Assembly: GCA_036345935.2 (NCBI GenBank)
Contig: JADWOT020000010.1
Span: 11,455,492 to 11,519,491, forward strand
DNA: 64,000 bases
DNA from: Taenia hydatigena
Lineage: Eukaryota; Platyhelminthes; Cestoda; Cyclophyllidea; Taeniidae
Reading direction: 5' to 3'
Shown: piece by piece, positions 33,840 to 46,979 of the stretch
How the letters are laid out: every line of letters starts with the position of its first letter
Numbering within the stretch: position 1 is the stretch's first letter
Position numbers and translations under genes: made by a program
The notes under the pieces: model-generated
Told to the model about the DNA's origin: nothing
The model's input: only the letters and a program-made list of their open reading frames with translations
The model's database searches: none

Positions 33840-34740
33840 CTTTTGAGCAATAGCAAACTTTGCTCTCACCCTACGAGCGTGGGCGATAGAGTTGAAGAGG
33901 AGCATTAGGTCGATGAGCACAGAGAAGTTGCACAATGTGTCACGTGGTGCAAGCACAAAGACAGAACATTTGTGCACCTTCAAACAAGCAGCAGCAAATG
34001 TAGCAAACAGTGTTGATTACTTCGAAATGCCAAAATCGGTAGCAGTTGTGGCACTTTTGAAACCACCACCGATGCCATCACTAATGCGATGCGAGTGTGA
34101 ATTCCATTGTACCACTGTCCACAAGTCGTTGCCATTACGAGGTGATAGCATCAGCAAGAGTGCTTTCTGGTTGGACTTGGGGCCTCCAACACTCACGCAC
34201 TTGTCCAACTGAGGTGTATTTTACCGCCAAAAATGTGAGTCAAAATGATGCTTTGGGCGTCACTTCAGTAGTGTGGCAATGAAATTCAAATGCTCAGCTT
34301 TGTAATCAGTTTCGCTGTTAGTCCTCTCATCTCACTGACGCCCAACGACCTCTTTTTCCAACACCAAGTTGAGTTTGGGTTGTTTGGAGACAAAGGAAAA
34401 CACTCAGTTTTTGGCTGCTAAGCTGAAGCGATCCTTGACAGAGGCACTGGTTGATACAACTGTGTGGCAGAACCAACCCACCGAGTGGATCGAAGAGGAG
34501 CGTGATGATTGCCGCATTACCCTTTGGTGCAGTTCTGGTGATTTTCCCATTCTTAATCCAACAACTGCAACTCCACCCACGAATAGTGCAAACCCGTGGG
34601 TAGCTTGTATTGGCACCGTTGATGGACATCCTTTGCGTCTGCAACACAACAACACAATGGGGAATGCAGAAGATCCACTTGTGCAAGAATTTATGCGAAT
34701 CAGCCGCTCCGTTTGTTCCACATTTTGCAAATAACTGTCC
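33840..34740 (+). repeat. R1-related block plus the repeat shared with 25160-25570
   Basis: 33880-34110 resembles 3420-3700 (GAGCGTGGGCGATAGAG, ACAGAGAA.TTGCACAAT, GAAACCACCACCGATGCC-like sequence). 34290-34740 aligns with 25160-25570. No gene is supported. Confidence 0.5.
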
Positions 34741-35700
34741 AACATTTGTGAATGTTTAATGTGCATTTGGCAGCTTTGTGATGACGGCTGCATATTTCAC
34801 ACTGAAACTAATAAATTTTGATAACCAGCTTCACAGCCCAACTTTCTTTGCTTGCCTTGAGTGAAGATTTTCCATTCCAACATGCCTTATTGTATCTGCA
34901 ACGAATACTACGGATGCTATAATTTAAGTAGTCCTGTTCCACCTCACCAAATTCCATTTTCTAAACAACACGTTTTTCCAAATGACATTGACTTCCATTG
35001 ATATCCACGGGCCTTGCCAATCGCAGTGTTCTTGCGAAGGACGCCAGTCATGTGATCCTTCTTCCTTCTTCACTATAGAGCGTTTGATTGTCAGGTCATT
35101 TGCACAGTTTGCATTGAATGCGCCCACACGAAAGCAAAGTAGAGTTGGAAGCTCTGGCACAATCTCACTGGCAGCACTGTGACTTCAACGCTTCGGTCTC
35201 TAACACAGACGCTGTGTGATGCTCATGGATGTGGCTGCAGCTCCACCACATCAACCAGTCAGAGTGGTGCAATTTCGGGATTGAGGGGCACACAACTGCA
35301 CACGGTACCCTCCATCAGTCATGAGGAGGCGTCATGCTGGCAATTGCTGCTCACTTTTGCTCGTTCAGCACTCCACATTACTGCTGAATTATTGTGCTTT
35401 CAGTAGTGCTTTTGGTGTTAAGGTCACACCGAATACATCACCTCAAGATGTTCCCAAAGTCATTAAGGACATGCGGGTTGTTTGACGGTGCACGAGGTTG
35501 TTGAATGATTAGCGCTCTGAAGAGAGAAACCAAGCCAAAATCGAACGACACCACTGGCATCGGCAACGAGCGTCAACGTTACCTGGACAAATATAAAACT
35601 ACTAGCGACGACCTTGTAGGTGTTGGTAGTCAGGAGGAAACGACATGCCAAAAGGGAGTATTTGAAGGGCTTTGCTTGAGACAAGTGCGACTGACTTCCA
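34740..35700. other. Unassigned interval
   Basis: Only frames of 63-78 aa are present, on both strands and without recognisable features. Confidence 0.35.
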
Positions 35701-36040
35701 CTTAATGATTATGATTCAGAGAAACTAGTAGGTGTGTGCGAAGCCCCACTTCCAACTCAAAATGAATAAGATGCGATTGCCGATGGAGTAGAATGGCGAC
35801 GAGTTGAGTAGAGCATTGGGGTTAAGCATGTCAGATGTAGAACGAAATGGTAAGGTTTGACAGCACAATCAGTCGAAGCAGGGATTTAGCTTCTCTCTCT
35901 TCCATTCTCAGTTGTTAATAGCGCTTCCCAATGCCATGTACATGCATCAGATACAGTGCTAAAGTTGTCTTTTTTCTGTAAATTGTGCACTGTCAATAAA
36001 GAGTCTTAGGTAAGGTGTTTAAAGTAGCACTACCGATATA
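35700..36040 (+). repeat. Dispersed repeat R3, copy b
   Basis: This aligns with 9110-9400, ending in TGTGCACTGTCAATAAAGAGTC where copy a has TGTGCACTGTCAATGAAAGAC. Confidence 0.55.
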
Positions 36041-36640
36041 CGGAGGGGGCGAATGTGATGAGGGAAGTCACAATGCGATCTGTTGAATACCGGGAGTTTA
36101 ATTTCATGCACTGATCATGATCAACGCAGAAAGGGTGGAGCCGAGGGGTTGGGGAAGAACCACCTTTTCAAGTAATAGAAGCCCCTTGAGTTGTTGGTTG
36201 CGGTTCACCACGCAAGAACCTGCAGATTTTCTAGTGAGCAATAAGCGTTCCAACCAATAGCATTCACACGTGGCGACACAAAATCGCTGGTTGGAGCATT
36301 CCCGAAACTTTGCATACTGCGCGATGACGACATGCACATGGCAAGTGGACAATGAAGAGGGTACCACAGCTCGCAGATGAGAGATAAAGTGCCTACACAG
36401 AGCCGGTTTGCGAGGAAGACTGCCCACCTATCCACCTACCCACTCACCTAGCCACCGAATGCACGACAACCATTTCACCACCAAGGGGAGGCGTCCACCA
36501 ATGGAAAGAAATTCGGGTGCTTCCGTTCAAGTTGACAAAAATCATGGCAAGGCGAGCTAATGGTATAAAATTGTTTTGTGATCACCTCACCAGCGCCATT
36601 AATTTATACTACATGAATGTCTCACTAAAGGCAAACACAG
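36040..36640. other. Unassigned interval
   Basis: Overlapping minus-strand frames of 107 and 76 aa (36104-36435) show no family resemblance that I can name. Confidence 0.3.
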
Positions 36641-36659
36641 CCAGACTAAAGGCTTCTGA

Positions 36660-36830
36660 GAAAGAGACTTAATCCGTTGTAGAGGGTTCCTCCTCTTCCC
36701 TCTTACTGCCTTGCTATTAGAAGTCTGAATACGCTTCAAAATCTATATTAAGGGTACAGCGAGATCCTGCAGGAGAGTTCAGGACGGGGATAAGTCGCTC
36801 TTCTGGGAGTCAACATGCTGCTCTGCAACC
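36660..36830 (-). repeat. Solo-LTR-like copy
   Basis: On the minus strand this matches the putative LTR at 17619-17772 in order: GACTCCCAG, CGACTTATCCCCGTCCT, the TCAGACTTCTAATA block, and CCCTCTACAAC. No gag or pol sequence adjoins it, so it fits a solo LTR or a fragment. Confidence 0.55.
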
Positions 36831-37199
36831 AGCTTCAAATTGTCATCTCGCCTCTGGCCTGCAAAGCACATTTAGAGAACCGAAGTATCACATCGTTATT
36901 GAGGATGATTCCTCATTTGGCATTTCACAGCACGTATCATCGCACGTGAAACAGAGACCTGTCCTTCACCCTAAGTATATGTTCTTCGACTAGACGATGT
37001 ACGTTCTTTTGCAGTCAGGGAAGTCTCGAGACGTTTCAAGGAATTACTGTCCCATTGTTTCATTCGAATTATTATTTTCCTAACCGGATGTCGGTTTATC
37101 AAAATGTCCCTTCGACAAGTAAAACACACCGTTTTGTGTGTGTCTAGTGCGAAAATGGAAAATGTCGGCTACAGGTTACATCCGTTTTGTGCTAAAAAT

Positions 37200-40100
37200 T
37201 GTCAAGCAAAACAAATGTTCTTTTGTCAATGATTCGTTTGATATGTCGACTTTAAGGTCATTGGCTGCGTGTTAGTATATTGTCTGTCTGTGTGCCGCCT
37301 CCTTTACGGGTTCTGATGACGACTACGTTCTGGTTGGGCAAGGGATTACTGTCGAAGGATATCCTTTCCTGCTGTCAGTGACGATCCAGGCACTGAGGTG
37401 GACAGGAACGTGTGTGCTGCGTTTGAAGAGGTTTGCGTGTTTATTGATGTGCAACAGAATTTGAGGTCGGACTTCGCTATTACTCCGTGCTTTGCTCACG
37501 TACGTATGCTTCTCAACTCCGCAGTTTTTTTTTTAATGGACTTGATGTCTCTTCGGACTTCACATCTATGTTTATGCAGGAGTGCTCCGTTAGTCTTCTT
37601 CTAGGGCTACTACTTGCTGGTTTGCATAAGTGTATTTTTTGCGTTCCCATTTCCTACGTGGTGCGCATGTTTGTGCAAACCTTGAGCAACTGTTTACGCT
37701 GCTGCTAGTTGTTTCGATGCCTTGACGCAGCGCTGTCGTGTTGGGTGTTTGTGCTCATTGACATCAGATCATGGCTTTGACTTAATTTGCCGGATTTTGT
37801 GACAAGCATTTGTCCATTGTTTGCAGTGTTTTCGTAGCCTAAGCGAGAAAGGTTGTAATTGGCAGGTTTAGTGTGCATGGGTATGCTCTTTAAGATTTGT
37901 GATTGGGACAAGTCGTTGGTGTTTGCTTTGCAGTATCAGGGAGGTGCTGTTGTCGGGTCGAGGATGCTGGGTGTTGGTGTAGAGTGATACAGCAGTCTGC
38001 GAGTCACAATGTTCATCCCCAGTTAGTCATTTTGCTTCCTCTTTTTCTCCTTAGGTCCATGTAGTAGCATAGGCACTCCACACAGGGGCATCAAATGAGT
38101 GTCCTAATTGGTCTATTTGTGATTGGAAAGTTTACTGCTGCCTTTCCTCTCCTCATTGTTTTGCACACTTGAAGATTGCCTTCCCGAATGAATGAATGAA
38201 TGTCAAGCAGTTTTGTCGGTTCCTTTGCTGATGTAATTTTGTGTATGAGCAAGGGGACAGACGTGGGATAAGGACACGACTTTGAGTGAATCGGAATTTG
38301 TTTAGTGTCAAAGGCAGCTTCTTATGATAGTTGCCTTTGAATAGTGATGAATGAAGTGTTCATTGGGAATGTGGAGCCGTGATGATGACTTTACTGTCTG
38401 TGCTGTTTGGATGGTAGGGGCTTGGACGGATAAGCAGGCAGGGGTAGGAGAAACCGTTCATTTTTATGTCCATGGGTCTATCTAGGTCCACGACCATTTG
38501 CTTTCCTATCGACCGACCTATCTGCCCATCCATCTGTCATCCTGGCTCTTCTTCCATCTGCTTCGCTTCAACGGTGGGGATATGACATCGGAACGCTCAC
38601 CAGGATGGTGTGGCTTCGCATTGATATCGTCACAGCTACTACAAGTTGGTTTAGCTTGAGTGACTCAGTACACTCGCTCCTCTCTCCATTCCCTTGTTCA
38701 AGTACTTGAGATTATTGAGCCTTGTTTAGCCGTTTGTCCTTTACGCGACGTCTGATACTTAGTTGACGAACGGGGAGTGGTTGGCGTCCTCCCTTTAGTC
38801 TCACATTCGGTTAACATGCGTCTCGGCGACGTAGGCAAAGGCGTCTTAGTCCTGTGGCATCAGTATTCGCTGTGTCTTCGTTGTGCGGTCCATTTTCGTG
38901 GTGCGTCGTCTTTCCGCGGCATAGGTGTAGCAATGATGAGCACATGCAGACGACAGCCGTCGCGGCTATTCTCATGGCTTTCCTTCTCTACCCATGGTCT
39001 CCCTTCTCACCATCACAACTGCTATAAATAGTGTTTTTTGCGGGTTTTACGAATTTCGTTGCTTATTTACATGAGCTCCTGTCCTCCTTTCGTGAAGTTA
39101 GTTTGTCTATTAGTAAGGGTGATGGGTTAGTCGGAGTTAGCGAGGTTAGAGTCGTCTGGCTGTGGGTCTGCCTCATCTTTGTCTATTTCTCCATCCGGCG
39201 GCCTACCTGTCTACTTGTTTACTTAAATGCAAATTTACTTGCCAGTTTCTCCACTTCTCCCTCTACCTGCGGGATGTATGGGGATCAGTTTGGAGCGCGT
39301 ACGTTAAGCGCACTTAAGGCTGGCTCAGATGGACCTGTCTACGATATTCACAGGAGGCATTGGAATTGTGGAAAATGAATCTCTCCGAATTGCTAAAAGT
39401 GAAAATGAGGCACTGCAGTCAGGCAGATTGACAGGAAGTCGGTGGGAAGTGCTGAAACAAGCACAACTTAGGTTTGGGGTCAAACCTGCATCTCAGATTA
39501 GTGTTGTGCTCCCGAAATTCCCACCCGAAGCCCAAGAATGTCGTCTAGGCATCATGTATAATGTTTTGGGACTAGTGCAATCAGTACAGTTCTCATAAGG
39601 TGTTGGAAAGTGACTGCTGCATCATTATGCTTCCTCAGTAGAATTTAAAACTGCCTTTTCCTACTTTTCGGTACCGTGATTGTGAGTCCATGGCGGTGAA
39701 TCAACTTTATCCGTGTAGATAGGCCAAGGAAACTGTTATATGTGGTGCTAGAAGGTTGTCCTTCCTCGTTACTGCGTTCAGCTTTCTGTGGTGGACACAC
39801 AATTGTTGACTTGGAACCCTTTCTAGTTTTAGAGCAATCGGTGGGACTTATGATGACTTCGGTGGATTTGTGGCCTCACCTCCAATCAATGCTTCCACTG
39901 GAGGGTACACTTCCTGCAGGTGCGTGTACGGTATGGTGGACCGGTCTAGCCTCACTGGCGTGTTTCGTATTTCTAATGATGCTTGATCCTTTCTGCTCAA
40001 CTGTGGCAAGGCGAATATATTTGCATGCTTAAGTGATGGCCATTGGAGTTCTTTCGTTTTGTTGTCGGTGAGGTGGGCAAGCTGTACTCGAAGGTAGTGG

Positions 40101-40220
40101 AGGATGTTAGAACGGGGCATTGCATGCATAGTCGAAGTCTTACCTCGGTAGTGAAAGGACAGTTGTGCTTTCAGTGTCTTGATGGGTGGATAAACTGAGT
40201 GGGGGCATAATTCTTTCATT
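37200..40220 (-). repeat. Repeat R1, copy d, with gypsy RT fragment at 39740-40220
   Basis: This is inverted relative to copies a and b and shares the CCAATGACCTTAAA / AATCATTGACAAAAG block (37225-37270). The terminal 39740-40220 segment on the minus strand reads through the RT entry region (ATNPPKSS near its end, LDRSTIPY upstream), matching the TGEARPIW to KPSKSPWASP part of the gypsy RT. Plus-strand frames of 84-115 aa (38777-39378) are antisense readings of the repeat. Confidence 0.6.
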
Positions 40221-40511
40221 TACAAGATGCGTATGCGCTGACCACTTCTGACCTTAAACGGGTGCTCGAACCATGTGTTTGCGGGTCAGTGATCACAGGG
40301 CTTCCACTGCTTTGGACCCGTGTAATTTATCAGTGCAGTAATCCTCCGTCCACTGAGCACATTATGCATGTGTCCATGCTCTTGGAATGAAGATTGTCTC
40401 TAGAGCATTTTCGACTGGAAGATGACATCTAACCAGGAAGGTAGTGGTTGTCAATGTCAGCGCAGTCAAATGTGTGCATCATGAGACTTTAGCTGTTGTT
40501 ATGCGACCGCA

Positions 40512-40890
40512 GTGATGCAGCCACAATTGGGACCCGGTTGGGATAAAGGTAGTTGGAAATGCATCACAGACCCAACGCATTCCGTGGCACGGCTTGTTGT
40601 TGGTGTGGTTCTAACGCATCCACCGGATTCGCATCCCTCCATCGATGATGCTGACCCCTACAAGTTTGCCTTCAACACACCAAAGGAACGATTTTGTTTC
40701 AAAGCCATGCCAATTGGATGGACTTCGTCTGGGCAGACTCTCGCTTCCGAACAACAACAACAACAACAACGAGTAGCATTGTTTGGTCGGTGTTGGAGCA
40801 ACGTCAAATTCTCCAATTTGATGAATCGCGTATGAAGTGATGAAGAAGTTGTTCTTTCAATGAAACTGGCAATGCTATGAGTGTGCATCG
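40512..40890 (+). mobile_element. RT-like fragment
   Basis: A 107-aa frame contains DPYKFAFNTPKERFCFKAMP followed by a Gly-Trp-Thr-Ser-rich segment, resembling the fingers/palm stretch of LTR-retrotransposon RTs (F.TP.G.F.F..MPFGL). An inverted relative lies at 25955-26270. A (CAA)n run at about 40752-40771 interrupts it with poly-Gln. The family assignment is tentative. Confidence 0.4.
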
Positions 40891-41249
40891 AAATGTCAGT
40901 TTAGCCCAAAGCGAAGCATCTTTCGTAAATCAGGAGTCGTTCTATTTGCCACTGTGTTACCCCTACTTCCTTGTGCAGCAGTGATGCCAGTGTGATTGTG
41001 ATGTTACACCCTTGTTGAGGCTGATAAAGTGGGTAGATCCTTTCTGACAGAGACTAGCTAAAGCATCCAAACTAAGGTAGTCAAGGTAGTAACATCACCT
41101 TGTGCCGCAGCCCTTCGTGCGCAGCAGACTTGGCCAATTTCTTGTTCCTTTGACTGAGTACGTGGAAAGATACATTTGTACGTTGCGCCATCTCATTACA
41201 GGTCTAGAGAAGGCTCAAATCGGTGACTCAGAAATGACTTTGGTGGTGA

Positions 41250-41830
41250 TGACTGTAACTTCATGGTCTTAATTTAGACAAAGTCTGTGCAACCACCATC
41301 ACATTTGGTGCACTATAAGATGTACATCATCCGGTCACCTAACTCACAATCTCCAACAACTTTCCGAAGGACTCTAATTTGTTGGCATGCGACAGCCCAA
41401 TTCGGTGGAGATCTGAGCACTGGTTGGTGACGTGAGTTGCCATTGCGACTGACGCTGGTGAGCTGTGAAGAGGACACGAGCCACAAGACTCCCATCCCCA
41501 TCATGACACATTAATGATGTGGTTCTATCACTCTCACGGATTTGGTGGAGTCGCGTTAACGTTTGTTGCCCACAAGTGAAAAAGTGCTCCACATCATCGT
41601 ATTCTCATGCCACTTTGGCTGGTTCTTGATCCTAAGTCCACTTTCCTCAATGATCAACAGCTTTCGAATGACCAAAAATAGCAGAGAAATAGTTGACTTG
41701 ATAGGTAGATTGCCAAGTTTGTATGTCAGAGGAGCCATGGTCAGGAACGCGCCTGCACAACTGGGCGATGGCCTGCGGTGTCGTGTGGCACGTTGTTCGG
41801 CAGAAGTTGCGATGCGCTGAGGGCGCAATC
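41250..41830 (-). mobile_element. Gypsy RNase H-region remnant
   Basis: The minus strand near 41510-41595 reads EHFFTCGQ and matches the plus strand at 21095-21180 (GATGTGGAGCACTTTTTCACTTGTGGG and the following 50 nt), which follows RNase H-like sequence there. It is broken by stops. Confidence 0.4.
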
Positions 41831-43965
41831 AACTTGGCTCGCCCAAACCGTTTCGTTGCATGGAGAAAGTGAAGGCTTCTGGCGTCAAGAATTGGACAAA
41901 TTTGGTCTGTTTAAAGTTGTAAGTAGCAACAATGTCCTCACCTGACGGAAGCATCGAATAGGCACATTTCCATCTCCTGACAACGGCTGCAGATCAATCC
42001 AGTGCCAATAGGATGTTGATTAGTGCCACTTCTTGCCTTCTATGTTTAATTACACATGGTCATTCGTTGTTTGCTGAGCGAGCCTACGCCTTGGGCCGCT
42101 GAATGTCGTTACATTGGTGTTGTAGGCAGTCCTGTGTTCAAAATAAATGTTCAGCTCAGGAAGACACTCACCTGATTCAACATAATTTACTTCAATTGAT
42201 AAATGATTGGTCAGTTGTGAGAATCGCACTCTGCTTAGCATTCATTTGAGGCGACTAGTTAACCGCCAAGATTCTCAACAAACTCTAGCGAACTTGGAAC
42301 ATAAAACCTCCACGCCATTTCCAAATGAGGTCTGATAATGCAGTGTCCCCTACTTATATTTACTCTAATTGTCCTTTGCAATACACAACACTTGCCCAGA
42401 CACTGCTGTTCGTATCATCCCTTGACGCTCACTTTGTGGCTACTAATTGCTAAATGGTTGCTAGCGTAGAGATATGGAGTCGACTCGAAGTTGAGAGTCA
42501 GATGCAGATGATATAGATAAAAACAACCATCAAGACGCACAGAAGCTGGTTGGGACTTGGCTTTCGGTTTGCCCTCTTTCTATCATTCAGAGGGATTATG
42601 ATGGGACTTAGCACGGCCCTTTACATAAGTATGCATGCAATACCATCCATTCGTAATGTCAGAGCTCAGGACAAATTCATCACAAATTGGAAAACGTAGT
42701 ACAATCGCGAAAATTGGATGCGGAGGATGTAAATGTGTTGCGAGACGTGAGGTTCATCCATATGCTGAATAAATAATAACCTCGTGAATGTGTCAGCAGA
42801 AGCTTTGAATCCTCCTGTGTGGGTCTGGTTCGCTTGTGGTCGCCACTGACACTTTACCGCAGGCTGTATTGCTAAACAAAATCACAATAAGTTGAGCAAA
42901 ATCATTTGGCTCACAAAACTTGCCATGAGTTAATTTAAGGGCTAATAATTGTCATGCTCAGAGGGCAATGTGGAGGCTGAACAGCTTTGGTGGAGTGAGA
43001 GACCCAAAATAATTGCCCATTCAGACATTAAATGCAGGCACCAATTGATGCGCATGGAGGAAGCAATGAGCACTCATCGAGAGGAATCTCAGCACGTTGT
43101 CATCCAGTTAAGTCTGCCCCACTCTGCAAGTCGTCTTCGGATTAGTCATCATTGTTGAGCAACAGACAACTCGCCAACTGAACCTCAGGCACTACCTGTC
43201 GGGTTAATTCGTTCCAATTGTAAGTCAAAAACGACAAACTACTGCCCCATCGCTTGCGTCTTAATCGGAACGACAATATTTTGACCACATTTATCACATG
43301 GTGGTGGCCACACCTTATTTGACTTCTCAGGTTCGAGGATGAAAATGTGTCGCATTGGGAAGGACCGTTCAACAACTCTTCATTGTAGATGCACAATTCA
43401 AAAGTCGAAAATCATAAAGACAGATTGGTAAACTCGTAGTTGCTTCAGGTGAAAATTCAGCAGGCGAATGACGTGAATGTGAACTAGTGATTTCCACGTG
43501 CATCCCACCACTGACTCACGCGCACTGATTGATCAATCGATCAGTTGATCGATCGATGGGAGCGTTAGTCTCAAAGTAGTCGCGTATTGGTCAACTGGTG
43601 AAGCGATCGATGCAAGGCAGCACACTGACACACGCAATCTCACTTCGTAGCAGTTCATCGTCAGGCGAGGCGGCGGGTGGGTGGGAGCAACCGAATGGAT
43701 GGGAATTCTCGTCTCCGTTGGCGAAACACTCGTGGTGCACGCATAGTCGGCCTCACCATTGAACGTGCATTCACGACTTTCGTCCACGCAGTCGCTAAAC
43801 CTGCTCAACATGCCCTGCAACAAGAGTGCTCAGGTGGCGAACTTCAATGCATTTGTAAGGCTCGTTCCGACGCCTGCATTCTCCAAATCAGAATGAGCTG
43901 AATTTGGACTTGAACCTCCTTGCTTTCAATTTGTGTCTTCCTTCTCTTTCCTCCTCAACCTCCAA
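41830..43965. other. Unassigned interval
   Basis: Short frames only (63-96 aa). A palindrome-rich GATC run lies at about 43527-43558. No gene, RNA or known repeat was identified. Confidence 0.35.
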
Positions 43966-44816
43966 CTCCACATCGAGTGACAAGTGAACGCGCACTGTTC
44001 TTCGTTTCCGTCGGCGCTTTCAAGGCATCCACACCCTCCTCTTTGATGGGGCTTAACAGTGTGCACAGGCAAAGAACCGAGAAAATTAACCAAGAATTTG
44101 CGTTTGCTCATTTCGTTAAGAACTTAGAAGTGAGTCGCCAATTTCTTTTTCTATTTGCATCTTAGTCACATTTGCGCCACTAAATGGTACTTTCGCAAGC
44201 CCACAAACGCCAGCAGGCATATTGCATTAGTGTTAGTTGCCAAGTGTTGTTGGCTTATTTGAAATGCACTGTAGCAATCCAATGCATGACCAGACTGGAG
44301 TAGGCCAGACTTCGGCAGACTACTCCACCGCCTCGTTTGTCAATTCACTTCACGAGAAAGGCATCGATAGCCAAATGAGAATTCTCCATTTAGTCTCGCA
44401 TTGAGTTGGAAACAAGATGCACACATTGGGTCACTTGGTCCAATAGAGTCTGCTAATGTGTCTCGTTCATCCTATGCTACATTCGTCGACATCGGTAGTT
44501 ACATTACAGTGATTCCAACACCTGCAGACAACAAGGGACCTAATCATCAGTTTGACAGAAAACTGACTAGGCATTCGGCTCAGCCCCTTTATAACCTTTC
44601 CAATGTCCACTCATGCGGAGCTTTACAGACGCGCAAAGAGGCACACAGTGTGTAGGTAGACGGAGTATTGATGGGAAAGGGATGCATTTCCAACAGTTTT
44701 GTAATAGACCTAATATATAGACCGTGAAAAGGCAAAAGATTGGACATAATCAATAGAGTAGGCTAAAGTTTAGATCAAATATACCTACTGACCGCCAATC
44801 TTGTGAATACAATGAG

Positions 44817-45374
44817 CTAAAATAGTGAGATGAGGCAGGAAATAGAAGAACTGGCGCTCAACGAGGCAATGATCAGTTGAAGATATGATACATTCATTGG
44901 CAAGGTGTAGGGCAGTCCACTATGCCTTGTCTGGCCTGCGGCAAGTGGATGGTGGAAAGAGACAGAAAACGAAGGACGAGTGGAGCTCACAGAATCGGCA
45001 TCGGTGAAGAATGCCGCAAAAGAAGGAAAGGAAGAAGCAATAGAAATGACGTCATCTTGATCAAGTGTTAAAGTAAAACCCCAACGAGGCACAGGGTTAG
45101 TATGATATTTGCCTTCACTGAAATGGGAGTTGGGTGCATGAACTTGCAGCTGCCTGTCTGTTTTGTCAGGTTGATTGAGGAAATGGGGCATTGCAGGACG
45201 TGGTAATGCAGCAGTGTGTTGGGGCGTGGAAAGAGCAGTACTGGAAGAATGAGACCCACCTACGGAAGGCACGTTGAACCAGGCCTTGAGAAGGGAGGAG
45301 GGGGCGGAATTATTCGCCTCCACCTCAGGTCCTAATGTACCAAGTAGCCCCACATGGTTATCTTGTTTCTGCAT
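44817..45374 (-). CDS. Hypothetical 185-aa Ser/Pro-rich frame
   Basis: The frame begins MQKQDNHVGLLGTLGPEVEA and continues Ser-, Pro- and His-rich. The right arm has the same sequence on the plus strand (52442 onward), but there a one-base deletion (CCCAACAC against CCCCAACAC) breaks the frame after SSSTTLSTP. Presence in both arms follows from the duplication and does not prove coding. No domain is recognised. Confidence 0.25.
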   Translation of the reverse strand: MQKQDNHVGLLGTLGPEVEANNSAPSSLLKAWFNVPSVGGSHSSSTALSTPQHTAALPRPAMPHFLNQPDKTDRQLQVHAPNSHFSEGKYHTNPVPRWGFTLTLDQDDVISIASSFPSFAAFFTDADSVSSTRPSFSVSFHHPLAAGQTRHSGLPYTLPMNVSYLQLIIASLSASSSISCLISLF

Positions 45375-45844
45375 ACATGCGAGACCGAATGAAAATACTC
45401 ATTTGACCTCGATATACTTTGAGCCAGTAGCGACTGGCAAACGAAGTAGCACTTGAGTGATAGTCTATGGAGGTGGCCATGAATCATGCGCGGTCGGCTA
45501 AAGAGACTAGCCAAGCCTGACTCACTGGGACAAGGCTTTGCTTTGGCCTCCCACAGTGTTTGTAGCGTAGGCTAACGACAATTAGCAGACGACGCAACTG
45601 AGATTGCAGTATGGGTATGAAAAGAGACTGGTGATTCGCCTCCACAGATTTCAATGGAATAACCATGTGTAAATTCTTGGAAAACTATACTAATCGCGTG
45701 CTCAAGCAAACCACTGGCCCTCATTAGAAGCGTAGGAGAACAGTTGTTTAGCTGGGACGAAAGGAGGAGTTGAAGGTTGAGGGGAAAGAGAAGGACAAAT
45801 AGATATGAAAGAGAAGACGCTAGGCGGCGTAATACTCACTCAAT

Positions 45845-46246
45845 TTGGAAAGTGCCAGCATTGCTGCATGCGACGCATCCAAAAAGGAGGCACTACGAGT
45901 ACAGGGTAAGGAATAAGGACTATCGTTGACAGCAGCCTTCGTGCCAAAATGTATTGTTAGGAGCCGAATGCATGCGAGTGAATGCAATTGGAGAAGAGTG
46001 TGTAGGGCTTGTGTAGGGTGGACGCCTGTTTAAAACGAATCAATTTTGCATACAATTTGGTAGAGGTAGAAGGCATTTCTAATGACCCTTAGGGTTCGTG
46101 TAGTAGATGGGAATCTGAGTCCTTCGTTTGCCTGAGTGGTGATGAAGGCAGAGCCAAAAGGCCTAATCACCAAATACTTTCCACGGAGGTGAAATCCACT
46201 TGAAGACGTCGCTTTTACTTTCCCAATTTAGGAACGGCAGTCACAC
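45845..46246 (+). pseudogene. Copy J: remains of family exons 3 and 4
   Basis: AAAGTGCCAGCATTGCTGC at about 45850 corresponds to the start of family exon 4 of gene A (AAAGTGCCAAC in B and C), but the acceptor reads GG instead of AG. The exon 5 part (GAGGTGAAATCCACTTGAAG, about 46190-46210) is cut at 46246, where repeat R2 begins. It is non-functional. Confidence 0.65.
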
Positions 46247-46332
46247 AAAGGCGCACCAAGTGGCAGAACATCCGCCGCACTCGACCATCACAACTTGTGA
46301 AGAGCAGTGATTTCAGCTTCCTACCTAAAAGA

Positions 46333-46445
46333 GAATGAATGAATGAATGAATAAATGGACGAATGAATGGATGAATGAATGAATGAATGAATGAATGAAT
46401 GAATGAATGAATGAATGAATGAATGAATGAATGAATGAATGAATG
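46333..46445 (+). repeat. (GAAT)n microsatellite
   Basis: Roughly 110 nt of GAAT units with a few variants. Translated on the minus strand it gives a spurious FIHSFIHS repeat. Short GAAT runs mark the same spot in other R2 copies (near 12745). Confidence 0.95.
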
Positions 46446-46943
46446 ATCCGACTCGCATCCGAACACAGCTGCCCCCCAATGTGGACCCTTTGGGCGTCAA
46501 CTTCTCAGCATTTATTCGACTAAACATTGTCGATGTTGTTGTTGGTCACTTTTATTTTTCCTTCTGCATCACAATATGCGATGCAGTAATTAGTTGAGGC
46601 AGTGGACATTCACTCCACCCACATCGGTATGATTGCAGGCCTTCTAGAACGAAGGGCCAAACAGTTGCAATAAGTCAAATGGAATGAGGCTTGGTTGACG
46701 GCAGGAGTGCTGAAGCATCAATTGAAGCTCTCATTATTAACTCTGACAACACCAGATATCTATTTTGAAGACTATTATTCTGACATCTAACTTTGGCAGA
46801 ACTGAGTTCTGGCTGGCAATGATTGAGTTGGAGGAACTCTTGAGGAATCAGAACTGTGGACGAGCATGCGGCATCTCTCACGGTGACTTGGACTTACAGC
46901 TTGAACTACCCAGTAAGGCATCAGTGTTGCCTCGTTTGCGGAC

Positions 46944-46979
46944 AGGTGAGGTGAGGTGAGGTGAGGTGAGGTGAGGTGG
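46944..46979 (+). repeat. (AGGTG)n pentamer expansion
   Basis: About seven units. The inverted relative at 54393-54413 has about four, and R2 copy a has a single AGGTGG at the matching place (near 13267). Confidence 0.9.

Larger units (their letters stand above)
43965..46246. repeat. Inverted duplication, left arm, block P
   Basis: This aligns in inverted orientation with 51593-54088 at high identity (over the best part I estimate more than 90% by eye). It contains a protease-like segment on the plus strand (FVDIGSYITVIPTPAD at about 44485-44530, resembling the DTG region of gypsy proteases), a 185-aa minus-strand frame, and remains of family exons 3 and 4 at its right end. Relative to the right arm it lacks about 240 nt near 44475. 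Confidence 0.8.

Noticed and set aside
46215..46527. FIHSFIHS repeat proteins on the minus strand
   Set aside because: They are translations of the (GAAT)n microsatellite in more than one frame.
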